From Thunnus maccoyii (taxonomy: Eukaryota > Chordata > Actinopteri > Scombriformes > Scombridae), in the NCBI RefSeq assembly GCF_910596095.1, contig NC_056547.1:5910147-5974146 (forward strand): a stretch of DNA of 64,000 bases, read 5' to 3'. The notes beneath the pieces were generated by a model. The model saw only the letters and a list, made by a program, of their open reading frames with translations. It made no database searches and was not told where the DNA came from. Positions 48,029 to 58,864 of this stretch are shown in pieces. Positions within the stretch are counted from its first letter, which is position 1, and every line of letters starts with the position of its first letter. Made by a program: the position numbers and the translations under genes.

Positions 48029-51000
48029 TCACTCGTACTCAGCGATCAGCACCATCATGCCGACTCCGAACAGCAGGGCCAGAATTTCCATCAGAGACTG
48101 GCCGAAACTGGAGCGACCCGCTAGCAGTTCTGGGAGCACGGTCACCGTAGCGATGTAAACAAACCCGCCGGCTGTGAAGGGCAGGATCCAGGCCGTCGCC
48201 GCGGCGCCCACTCCTTCAGCCAATAGGGAGCAAGCTGTGCCGGCCAGAGCTCCCAGGGCAGTCAGCAGCTGTAGACACATGGCCTGATGGGAAACAGAAA
48301 GAAGATTTTTGACTGATTGTCAACATTTTAAACACAAATTACAGATATTAATTAATTTATAACATTTTCTTTGGTGTTAAGGGTTCATTAAGGCTGCAAA
48401 TAACGATTATTTTCATTATCGATTAAGCTGTTGATTATTTTCTCGATTAATCGATTAGTTGTTTGTTCAATAAAATGTCGAAAAAATGGTGAAACACAAC
48501 CATCACTGTTTTAAAAGCCCAAGATGACATCTTTAAATGTCTTGTTTTGTCACGACCAACCGTCCAAAACCCAAAAATATTCAGTTTACTGTCATGGAAG
48601 ACTAAAGAAACCAGAAAATATTCACATAGAGAAGCTGTTTTCTTTTCCTAAAAAAAATGACTCAAAACATTTAATTGAATACCAAAATAGTTGGCGATAG
48701 AGCTGTAACTAACTATTATTTTCGTTATCACTGAACCTGCTGATTATTTTCTCGATTAATCGATGAATGTTTTGGTTTATAAAATGTCAGGGAAAAAAAG
48801 AACAATGCCATGACAGTTTCGCAAAACCTAATTTAACATATTCAAAAGTGTCTTTTTATTTGTTTACTTTCATATATGACAAACAAAGGCATCAAATGGT
48901 CACACAGAGTGAAATTTTGGCACTTTTGCTGGAATAATGGCAAAACAATTATTAAATTATCAAATAAAAGTTGTTGATTAATGTTTTGATGATCGACTAA
49001 TCGATTAATTGTTTCAACTCTAGTGTTCGTGTCGTGAAACTTTCTGCGTTTTGCTTTGACCTGTTTCTATTTTAATTTGAGCGGCCGTACTTGTGAGTCA
49101 AACTGTGAGCAATCAGAAGAGAAAATAACGACATAAAAGAAAAAGATGAAGAATTCATGGCATCATGTTTCTTTCTTAGTCCTCTTCAACACCATTATGC
49201 AAATTTTACAGTTTAATAAAAACTAAATTCCTATGAAAATAAACCTGCATAACATAGTGAACAATTAAGATTAATGACCGATAATTACACCCTGATTTTG
49301 TGTTAGGGCCGCAAATTTGCTTGCAGCTCATTCTTGAGGTTTGAAAAAATAACGTTGAATTTCTTGACATCAACAGTGACGTTCAAGGACTTTGGGACTC
49401 AAACAAACAAAATCAAGGAGGGAAACTTTAAATATAGATGGCTGCAAAGTACATTTACCAGCTTTTATATACACCAAAGGGTTTCCCGCAGTGTGGTGGA
49501 CCACCTCCACCAACAAAGACCACTTCTGGTAACATCAGAAAAATGTTTTCACTTTAATTAAGTAGAATATTAACCTCAGAGGGCAAAGTTCACACAGTAA
49601 AGACCATTTCTAAACACTACTGTTCCTGTGGAAAACCCTGTTTCCCTCCTGTATGTTTGTTCTTGGCACAGTGTGTAATTACACTCTTTTATGTTTTACA
49701 TAAAGCACTTTGAATTGCCTTGTTGTTGAAATGTGCTATGCAAATAAACTTGCCTTACGCTGAGAGCCTCTGAGAACCAAAAGCAAATTCCTTTTAAGTG
49801 ACAGCAGGATATCGGGCCAATAAACAGATTCTTTCTAAGATGATGGAAATATTCTTTATTCTTATATTTGACTCTTGACTAAAGCTTAAGCAATCTACCT
49901 TCCTCTTGGTGCAGCCAGACTGGACGAGGATGGCGAAGTCTCCGATCTCGTGCGGGACCTCGTGCAACAGGATGGTGAGGGTGGTGACGGCACCGACTGC
50001 TGGACCAACCAGGAACGATGCTCCGATTGCCAGGCCGTCGGTGAAATTATGTGTGAAGTCAGCTGCCAAGTTCAGGTAACCTGACACCTTGATGTCTGTG
50101 ATAGAGGACAAAATGGAGAAAAGTTGTAGCAAACACTTTTGAGAGTGGATAAATGCACTGTTTTTCAGCCAGACTGCATCTGGAACACTCTTCTTGTAAG
50201 TGGGTCAGGGATTAAGATTCAACAGTGGCACATCTCTGTGCTAAAAGGATCACTAGTTTGTGTTGAAAAGGAGAGGTCACAATGTTCTGAGGGAGATTTC
50301 CACAATGCCAACAGCACATATCTTCCCTGACGTGACTGACTGAGGTGAAGCCAAAAGAACAAGTTTCAGCTTCACGGGAAGCAGCACAAAAACTGTTTCC
50401 AGCCCCTGCAAGCTAATGGACTTGATACACAAGATGTTGACGCTAAATAATTGATTGATAAAGATCTTCATAACAGCCAAGAAAACCTGTTTATGGCTCC
50501 AGCAAAACATGACTTAGGCTGAGTACAAAATCAGTCCCTCATATTCTATTCCCTACATCCAGTAAAAACAGCTTAACGTTGAGTAAGTTTGTAAATTCTA
50601 ATTACGAATCATCATTTTGCAGGACCATTGGTGTGGTGTGAAAACTACACATTTTTTCAAAAGTAATGAGTAGGGTTTTCAGAAAGTAGTGTGCATGCAT
50701 TGAACACAACTTTTTTCATTCGATTGTGGGATTTTTTTAGGGCAATAGTGCACACGTGATACATTACACACTTAAAATTCAATCAATAACGCACTAGGTA
50801 ACAAACAGGGAGACAGTGCAAGTAAGACTCGCTTTTAATATAAAAAAAGTAATCAATCATTCGATTAATCAATTGGTCAATCGACAGAAAATTTTACTAT
50901 TTTGATTATCAAATAATCGTTTGTCATTTTTTAAGGAAAAATACCAAACATTTGCTGGTTGCAGCTTCTTTTGTGTCATACATGATAGTAAACTGAATAT

Positions 51001-54000
51001 CTTTGGATTTTGGAGTGTTCACATTTTATAGACAAACCGCTTAATTGATTAATGGAGGAAATAATCATCAGATTAATTAATAATGACAATAATCTTTAGC
51101 TGCAGCCCTGATAAGTGTTGTGTCAGTATTCGCAGTATGAAACTAAATGTAAAAAACGCATTACTGACCAGTTGACATTATTAAGGTAAAACATCATTTT
51201 TGATTTTGCAACGCCAATACTGGGCCATCATACAGTATCAGGAAACCAGTATAGTTTGAGTTACTTTTGGTCCATCCAGAGTGGGATGTTTTTTTAATAC
51301 CAGCAACCAAAACTGAACTCTTTGTGGTATTTCACTTCCCATGTGAACACTGATTTGATTATTTGGTGGTCAAAAGAGGTCAGAGCATCAAGGTTAAAAG
51401 TAGGCAAAATACTGTCTAAAAGCATTAGTTTCAGTGCATTATAATTCAACTCATAGTCAATAAAATGCTGCTAAAACAATCGTTATACAGTAACAGTCAA
51501 CGTTTGACTGGTACTGTGTAACGATTGTTTGTAGGGATCTGTTCATCTATTTTGTTTCCAAAGTTCAGTCTGTAAAAATCTCATCTTCTAATCTAATCTA
51601 ATCTTTGTGTTTCTTGCTCACCTGTGCTCGTCTCCTCTTTCTTAGACGCCTTCTTGTCTTTTTTGTCTTTCTCCTCTTTCTTCTTCTCCTCTTCCTTCTC
51701 TTCTTCACCATCGCTGACCTTTTCCTTGGGAGCAGCTGAAAATGTTCATTTATTTAAAAAAAATGATTAGTCAATCGACAGATAATTAATCTGCAAACTA
51801 TTTTGATAATCGATTAATGATTTCAGTTATTTTTCAAGCAAAAATACCAAAACATTCTCTAGTTCCATCTTCTGAAATGTGCAAATTTTCCTGTTGTTCT
51901 TCAACATATGTTGGACAAAACAAGCAAATCGAAGGCATCACTGAAAGCTTTAAGAAATCTCTAGTTTTTAACATTTCAAAAACAAACAATTTGTCGATTA
52001 ATTCTAACACTAGATCAGCGTCTACCGGCATACCATGCGAGTGGCTGTGAGAATGTCCGTGGCCGTGCCCTCCCTTCAGCAGACGCACAAATTTCTCTAC
52101 AACCAGGAAGGCGATGATCCCACCGAGAACCCACAGACCCACTGACATCATGTGACCGTGGGCAGCTCCTGTGGAGAGAAGAGAGGCAACACTGGTTGGA
52201 AATGATGAACAGAGTTTGATCCAGAGTTTACTGGTTTTGGTAAATTACTTTGGTTTAACACCTGTCAATAACCAGATTACCAGGTGACACTTGAACTAAG
52301 AGAAAAAGACGTCGTTTTTTTTTTTGTATTCTGAGATGCAAACATGTCACAACTCATCTGCTCTGCTGTCTAATAACTTCATCGCATACCGTGAGAGTGT
52401 CCGTGGTCATGTGATTCTTCGCTGGCGTGCGAGTGGCCGTGATCTTCGTCTCCATGGTGAGAGTGGGGCTCTGTGCAGAACAAACATGACACAGGAAACA
52501 GACTTTAATCTCAAAAGGCCAAACTGAAGAGACTGACAACACTTTCGCTTGACGTATCTGTGTTGTCGGGGAGCGTCTGTTCGTTGTCATCGGTAGCTGA
52601 CAGAAAATACTGTGTGTATGTTTAGTACGTTAAGGTTTCGCAGGAGTGTTTTATCTGTTCACATTCACAAATCACTGACAGAGAGGCATCATTAAACATT
52701 AGAAAACAGTGAAAAGTCGTAAAACTTGTAGTTAAACTAAGTAACTTCACACTTTCATAGCTCTATGTAAATAAACCATAATTATTTTTTCTATCTCTAT
52801 TGTTGCTGGAAGCCTACACTGAGCTGCTCCTTACACTCAAAGGGTCGAATGATTACAGTTAAGTATGAAACTGAGCTAAAAAAGTCATTAAAAACAGAGA
52901 TTTATGGATCAACTACCTACCCAGAGCATGTGGTATGAGGTGGAGGAAGGCGTCGCCCAGAAGACCACCGGAGGCGAAACTGAGCAGCACCTTGAGCAGG
53001 TTCTGGTGCTGGTCGCTGTTGGACTGAACGGGGATCAGGAACAGGATGAGGAAAGGAGCTGCGCTGATCAGCAGGGTGGCTCCAATAGCCTGCGGACAGA
53101 GACGGAGGGAAGTTCACGAGTCATTAGTGTCGTCACCCTGCAGGAGAGAATCATCAGTTCATTTAGCAAAAAAACATGTCTGTGGATGTGTGGAACGTCA
53201 TTTATAAAGAACAAATCTGTTTGGATTTGATATTGTTATTGATAAGTAAAAAGATGAGATGCTACTAATGGTGTTGTCAATGAAAAACAGATAACTAAAT
53301 GATGCTTTAAGAGCTTAGATAATGAGCTTAAGGCTGGCTGTTGTGAGTCCAGGCCATATGATGTGTTTGTGAGCTATGATGGGAAACAGACAGGACTCAC
53401 AAGTTCCTCAAAAAAGAAGCAGCAAAAGAAGTTTTACAAGAACCAGTGAAACTAGTAGTAGTAAACTGAAAACACAAAGCACTGATGAAAAGTTGCAGGC
53501 TGCACACATCGCTGTCATCGACGGCCCAAAATTAATCATGCATCCAGAGAACTGCTGACTTTACAACAGTCATGACCTCTGATTTACCTCTGGTGACAGA
53601 GATGAATCAGCAATAGTGTTGAGAAAAATTATACTCAACTGCATTAAACTGTAAGGTTCAGGTCGACAAAATAACATGAACACTTACAACAGAATTCAAC
53701 AGTAAAACAACACACCAAACTACAGCTTTTAAATGTCAATTTCTACAGAAAACCTTTAGCATGTTGATTAAACAGAATAAACTGGCTCTTCTTCCAGCTT
53801 TATGCCCATGTTTACTGTGGCAGGTTGACATATTTTTATTTGAAATGTGAAAGAGGAAAAGAGGAAACAGACTTTCACAACTGTGAGGCCGCTTACTACA
53901 GAGTCAGCGTGACCCTGCCAAACACCCATGACAGTATCTTGCTCATGACAGGACAAAACACTGAATATCTCCTTCCTGTGTCTAACATGGATATTTATTC

Positions 54001-54540
54001 CCAGACAGAATTAAAACCCATTGTGTCAGTTGTAACCTGCGTCCAGAGCTCCACCGTGCTCCTCTTCTCTCCCTCCGCCTCCCTCTTCACCCTCTCCCCT
54101 CCGTGCGCGTGCCCGTGTCCACTCTCCTCCTTGTGCACCCGAACGATATCCTCATGATGAGCGTGCCCATGTCCGTGATCATGAGAGTGCGCGTGTCCGT
54201 GGTCGTGAGAGTGAGCGTGTCCGTGGTCGTGAGAGTGAGCGTGTCCGTGGTCGTGAGAGTGGGCGTGTCCGTGGTGCTCCTCTTCTTCTACGGGAATGTT
54301 GGCCTCAGCGCTCCACTTGCTCGCCCCGTGGAACATCTTCACCTCAGGGCCGTGAGAGTGGCCGTGGTCGTCGTCCTCTCCGTGGGAGTGACCGTGGTGA
54401 TGGTGGCCATGATGGTGGCCGTGGGAGTGGGCGTGTCCGTGGTCGCCATGAGAGTGGCTGTGAGCGATGGCTGAATGGGAGGCTAACAGCAGTGCTGCGG
54501 ATGTGGCCAGTGTCAGTGCCAGCAGACGTAAACAGCCCAT
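48029..54540 (-). CDS. slc39a7: zinc transporter ZIP7 (SLC39A7/HKE4)
   Basis: ER/Golgi zinc exporter that releases Zn2+ to the cytosol. Coding exons, 5' to 3': 54037-54540, 52921-53089, 52390-52470, 52034-52168, 51622-51735, 49899-50095, 48029-48283. Total 484 residues (human ZIP7 is 469). Residues 1-26 form a signal peptide ([20 protein letters not shown]). A very His-rich lumenal region follows, with HGHAHSHD-type units encoded by a 24-bp tandem repeat (about 54180-54275). Helices are in exons 2, 4, 6 and 7. A second His-rich loop ([12 protein letters not shown], about residue 290) precedes a Lys/Glu-rich cytosolic loop with SDGEEE (about 303), a CK2-type site; ZIP7 is known to be opened by CK2 phosphorylation in this loop. 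The signature motifs [11 protein letters not shown] (350) and [13 protein letters not shown] (379) are intact. Ends LIAEYE. Introns are loaded with foldback repeats. Confidence 0.95.
48391..49025. mobile_element. two adjacent TCGATTAA-type foldback elements, slc39a7 intron 6
   Basis: First copy 48391-48700 ('ggctgcaaataacgattatt', 'aaaatattcacatagagaag'), second 48703-49025. Both carry 'gattattttctcgattaatc' near the left and a poorer inverted version at the right. Non-coding. Confidence 0.7.
49640..49760 (+). mobile_element. retroelement 3' tail, slc39a7 intron 6
   Basis: Ends 'tgaattgccttgttgttgaa' and 'caaataaacttgccttacgc', the standard truncated teleost retroelement tail. Confidence 0.5.
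50850..51112. mobile_element. TCGATTAA-type foldback element, slc39a7 intron 5
   Basis: Reverse orientation: starts 'gtaatcaatcattcgattaa' and ends 'ataatctttagctgcagccc'. Internal 'atgatagtaaactgaatatc' is shared with the other copies. Confidence 0.65.
51762..52015. mobile_element. TCGATTAA-type foldback element adjoining slc39a7 exon 4 donor
   Basis: Degenerate member lying between exons 4 and 5. Its right edge is about 20 bp from the exon 4 donor (52033), and its left edge is within 30 bp of the exon 5 acceptor (51736). The whole 298-bp intron is therefore essentially this element. Confidence 0.6.
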
Positions 54541-54775
54541 ATTATTCCCTTTGACGAAAAGAAAAGGGAAGAAGAAAACATAAAATAAATGAAAAGTGGC
54601 TGATGATTAAACTCAGAGGTCCTGTTTACATCTACACCCTAAGCTACTTCATGTGTCTTGGGTGCAGGTGCTGAATAATAAAGGAAACATTTTCTGTATT
54701 GCTATATTGTACTATAACTTTTCATGGTGGGTTGAAAATAACAGAACATGCAGTAGAGCTAAAAGGAACCATCCA

Positions 54776-55072
54776 GAGCTGCAACAATTAGTCAATAGTG
54801 CAATCAGTTAATTGAAAACTATAAAATTAATCATCAACTAAGAAAGACAAGAAGTCCAAATTCTATGGTTCCAGCTTCTTAAATATGAATATTTTCTGTT
54901 TTTTTTTAGTCGTCTAAGACGGTGAACTGAGCATCTTTGAGTTTTGGACTGTTGGTCGAGACAAAAGAAGACATATGAGGAAGTCATCTTGATCTTTGGG
55001 AAGGAGTGATCAATATTTTTCACCATTTTCTGACATCTTATGAGCCGAACAACCAATCGATCAATCGAGAAA
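54776..55072. mobile_element. TCGATTAA-type foldback element, slc39a7 5' intron
   Basis: Starts 'gagctgcaacaattagtcaa' and ends 'aacaaccaatcgatcaatcg'. Located in the presumed intron between noncoding exon 1 and the start-codon exon. Confidence 0.6.
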
Positions 55073-55695
55073 AGCATCCCTGTGTGATTTGTGTGACATG
55101 ATGATCGTTTTTGACACATTATGCTTTTACCGTAGACACATAACACACAACAGCCTCCTTAAAGCGCAGCAGCCTCCCCGGCTGTGAGTGTGAGTGCAGA
55201 GCGACACTACATAGTGAAGCGCTAGTGAGTAGGGATCAGTTTGGGAAGGAGCCTAAAATGATCCATCTTTCTCCCTGTGACACATAATTCTATGATTCTA
55301 TTTCATCTGTGGGAACCTGCGACAACTGCTAAAGAGTTAAAAATCACTCATAAAGCTTTACTATATTTTTTTTTTTGGGTTCCTCACCTTGTGGAAGGAC
55401 CTCATAAATTCATAACTCTACAAGACTGAAGTGTATTTGGGAGATTTTTTGTGCTACATTCACATTAAAAAGCCGACAAGGTGGACACCATATGGTCAAA
55501 GTTGCATTTCTACTCACACCATAGCACACCCTGTATGTAGTCAGATGTGTTGCAGATTATCACCATCAGTGAGCTATCCATTCTTCAACCGGTCAGCCAG
55601 TTTGCATTTTTAGTGCCAACATGGAAAATATTCATATTGCACTGGAATCAGGCCACTGCGCTGACTGAAAATGGGGCTTTTCCAGTAAAATATGA

Positions 55696-55926
55696 TATGA
55701 TTATTTCCTCAATTAATCCATTAGTTGTTTCGTCTATAAAATGTAAGAAAATGGTTAAAAGTGTCGAATCACTGTTTCCCAAATCACATTTGAGAAGCTG
55801 GAATCAGAGAATTTGGACATTTTTTTCTTAAAAAATGACTCCAAACAATTAACAGATCATCAAAATACTTGGTGATTGATTTAACAGTTGGCAACTCATC
55901 TATTAATCGATGAATCATTGCAGCTT
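55696..55926. mobile_element. TCGATTAA-type foldback element, slc39a7 5' intron
   Basis: Forward orientation, 'ttgtttcgtctataaaatgt' to 'ctattaatcgatgaatcatt'. Left end missing. Confidence 0.6.
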
Positions 55927-55964
55927 TTCTGTGCAGCACACGTGGCGATCTTTCTGTGCTGCAT

Positions 55965-56595
55965 CAAAGGATGAGTTTACAGTTTTTCAAGCTTATCTTA
56001 AAACAACAGTAAGGTGACCTAATGAACATTGAAACAGGTTTTTCTTGCTGTAATCATTCCTCCTCTTCATACTGACCATTAGAAGATCCCTTCATAATGC
56101 ACTTACAATGGAAGTGAAAATCCACAGTCCTCCTTCTGTGCCAAGATGTATTTACAAGTCTATCTGAAGCTAATATGAAGCTTCAGCATCCAAATGAGTC
56201 AAATCAAGTAGATATCTTTCAACTTTTTAGTGCCGAAGTCCCTCTTTTTGTTACTATACTTCTAGCTCAACAGGGAAACACAAAGAGGGAATTTGATGCT
56301 AAAAAGACTGTAAATGTGTCAGATATCCACTTGATATGATTAACTCAGACTGCTGAAGCCTCATAAAAGCTTCAGATCAACTTTTAATCACATTTTTGCA
56401 CTAAATGACTGTGTGGACACACTGTGGATTTTGGCCTCCATCACTTACACTGAAAGCACATCTGAAGGGGATCTTTTAATATCCAGTATGAACAAGAGGA
56501 AAGACTACAGTGAGGAAAACCTCTTTCACTGTTCATATGGACACTTGACTGTTGATTTGAGACACAGTTGAATAACTGCAAACCTATCCTTTAAG
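55965..56595. mobile_element. full-length family P palindromic foldback element
   Basis: 631 bp with two inverted arms of about 270 bp meeting near 56275. Termini are CAAAGGATGAGTTTAC and the inverted TATCCTTTAAG. No coding frame; the size equals that of 57527-58158. Confidence 0.75.
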
Positions 56596-57057
56596 ATTAT
56601 GCTATGCTAGACATAGATGTCCATTAATATTGTTATAAAACAATGCAATGTTATAGTATTTAATACTGCAGTAGCAGGTATCAATGCCTACTGATGTAAC
56701 ATCATGCAGACTGTATTCAAGTTAAAACCGTAAGGAGACATTCATTGTTAACTACCCATGTGAGTTTGACTCAGTTTAAGCTAAATTGTCTTGTGATTGT
56801 TTATTTGCTTGCGGCTTCACACGTCGGATGTAAAGCGGATTGATAATCTCTTAACTACAGAAAAGCGTGAACTTTAATCTCACAGTAAACAGTAAAAGCC
56901 AGTCATCAAACAGTGACTACTGATCACCGGTTTCCTTAAAGTTGTAAAGAAAGCCTGCTAGCTGGCTAGCTAGCTACAAATCAACTTGCTAACATGTCGC
57001 TGCAGCCGGAGCAATATCACTGCGATAACAATGAAAAGCACAAAAGTTAATTCTTAC

Positions 57058-57190
57058 CAGATTGTGCAAATTATCACTGCCTGTTGGGCCGCTGGGTGCC
57101 TCTGCTCGGTAAACTGCTGATATTTCTGTCTACGCTGATACTACTTGTAGCTGTGTATTAAGACGTGGCATTTACTCAACTGAACTAACC
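57058..57190 (-). other. slc39a7: probable noncoding first exon of slc39a7
   Basis: A good donor (AATCTG|gtaagaatt) ends at 57058 on the minus strand. The start-codon exon has an acceptor 8 nt before the ATG (tttcgtcaaag|GGAATAAT, preceded by a pyrimidine tract). This implies a 5' UTR exon here and an intron of about 2.5 kb. The outer limit is a guess, set by the promoter palindrome just beyond. Confidence 0.5.
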
Positions 57191-57194
57191 GAAA

Positions 57195-57204
57195 TCTCGC
57201 GAGA
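57195..57204. promoter_or_regulatory. TCTCGCGAGA promoter palindrome
   Basis: Exact copy of the palindromic TCTCGCGAGA core-promoter motif found at many vertebrate CpG-type, often bidirectional, promoters. It lies directly upstream of the inferred slc39a7 first exon and has no TATA box nearby. Confidence 0.65.
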
Positions 57205-57408
57205 ACGCGTCCAATTCCAAGTGTGGCTCCTTCTGGCGCTCCCTCGTCGTTGCTACTAGTGAGATGAAAAAAAGAGATGTTTTATTTTTTATGAGACGAT
57301 TATCGTGGCACGTGGAGGATTTTATGATACTCCGAAAACAAGTTCAGTCACGAATAAAGTAAAAAATGGCTTTAGATTAAAGGACGGGTAAAGAGGTCTA
57401 TACAGAAA

Positions 57409-57418
57409 TCTCGCGAGA
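57409..57418. promoter_or_regulatory. second TCTCGCGAGA palindrome
   Basis: Same exact 10-mer, 214 bp further from slc39a7, in the shared context aaaTCTCGCGAGAa. A second start site or a divergent transcript toward the MHC gene is possible. Confidence 0.5.
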
Positions 57419-57526
57419 AGAAGCTATTATTTTGAATCATCCGAGACAGCATCCTGGAGGACAGTAGGATGCAGATCCTCATGTCCGTTGCCTCGACACT
57501 CTGGCTGCAATTAACAATGTAAATAA

Positions 57527-58158
57527 TTAAAGGACAGGTTCACCATTTTTCATGTCTGTTAAATCAACAGTCAGGTGTCCATATGAACAGTGAAAGAGGT
57601 TTTCCTCGCTGTAATCATACCGGCAACTAAAAGATCCCCCTCAAATGTGCTTTCAGTGTAAGTGATGGGGGACAAAATCCAGTGTGTCCACACAGTCATT
57701 TAGTGCAAAAATGTGTTTAAAAGTTGATCTGAAGCTTTTATGAGGCTTCAGCAGTCTGAGTTAGTCATATCAAGTGGATATCTGACACATTTACAGTCTT
57801 TTTAGCATCAAATTCCCTCTTTGTGTTTCCCTGTTGAACTGCGATGGAAGAATAGTAACAAAAAGAGGGACTTTGGCACTAAAAAGACTGTAATGTTGAA
57901 AGATATCTACTTGATTTGACTCATTTGGACAACTGAAGCTTCATATTAGCTTCAGATAAACTTTTGAATACATTTTTTGCACAGAGGGAGGACTGTGGAT
58001 TTTGTCCCCCATCCCTTATATTGTAAGTGCATTACGAAGGGATCTTCTAATGGTCAGTATGAACAAGAGGAATGATTGCATGATGAAAAAAAAAAAACTA
58101 TTTAAATGTCCATTTAGGCACCTAAGACACTCTGAAAAATTGTGAAGGCATCCTTTAA
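57527..58158. mobile_element. full-length family P palindromic foldback element
   Basis: 632 bp between TTAAAGGACAGGTTCACC and the inverted GGCATCCTTTAAA. The arms mirror each other, for example 'tgtgctttcagtgtaagtga' and 'cttatattgtaagtgcatta'. It lies between slc39a7 and the class I gene. No gene in 58160-58860. Confidence 0.75.
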
Positions 58159-58531
58159 ATAAAGAAATATGCGCAGCAGGTTAAAATTGTCAGTGGAGAA
58201 ATGGGTTGTCAGCATTAATAACAGCTGCATAATACCTACATTATATTTTGTAGAAATGCATGTAAAACGTAGATTTGTTTTGGAAAATAAAATCATGACC
58301 TACAGTATACTGTAAAAACATTGTATTACAATGCATTATCATTCCCGGAACTGGAAAGTTATTTTTGTAGTAGGCTTCCTGTAACTTCTTATAACATAAT
58401 AAAGTCTGACTTAGCAACTTTTGAGTTTTTCATTACTTCATGAAGTCAGGCTTAAGTAGATTTTGTGTTTACTTTGGGGAAAGCAGCACTGGGCAGTCTA
58501 TGTTGACCTGTTCTGGACAAATGGCGGGCGA

Positions 58532-58542
58532 TTTCTCGTTTC
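58532..58542. promoter_or_regulatory. weak IRF/ISRE-like site upstream of MHC class I
   Basis: TTTCTCGTTTC, two GAAA half-sites with 3-bp spacing, about 320 bp before the start codon. Interferon-responsive elements are expected for class I genes, but spacing and distance are not ideal. No clear TATA box is seen before 58865. Confidence 0.25.
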
Positions 58543-58864
58543 AGGTTAAAAAAGATAAATATAATTTATAATATATGGTGATGATTTTTTTAAGAACAAT
58601 ATCATCGGTTTTCAGTTTGTTATGTCACATTCATACTGGACAAATTACAAATTGGATTTGATAGTCCTGTTGAAAAATAATCATTCTTATTATCATAATT
58701 AGCCTAGTAGAATATTTCCCTTTAACAACATTGGTCTCCTTATCGGTCACATCTGAACTGTGACTCTTCACTGACAGACACGCCCCACGTACTTGTCAGT
58801 ATTAAAGACACATTTAACATCAGCTGACTCTGGCTCTGGAGCTCTGCCTACTTATCCAAACAAG

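Noticed and set aside
54103-54474. 123-residue plus-strand frame rich in Val/Ser/Arg opposite slc39a7 exon 1
   Set aside because: Shadow of the 24-bp His-codon repeat on the other strand. No splice or start context.
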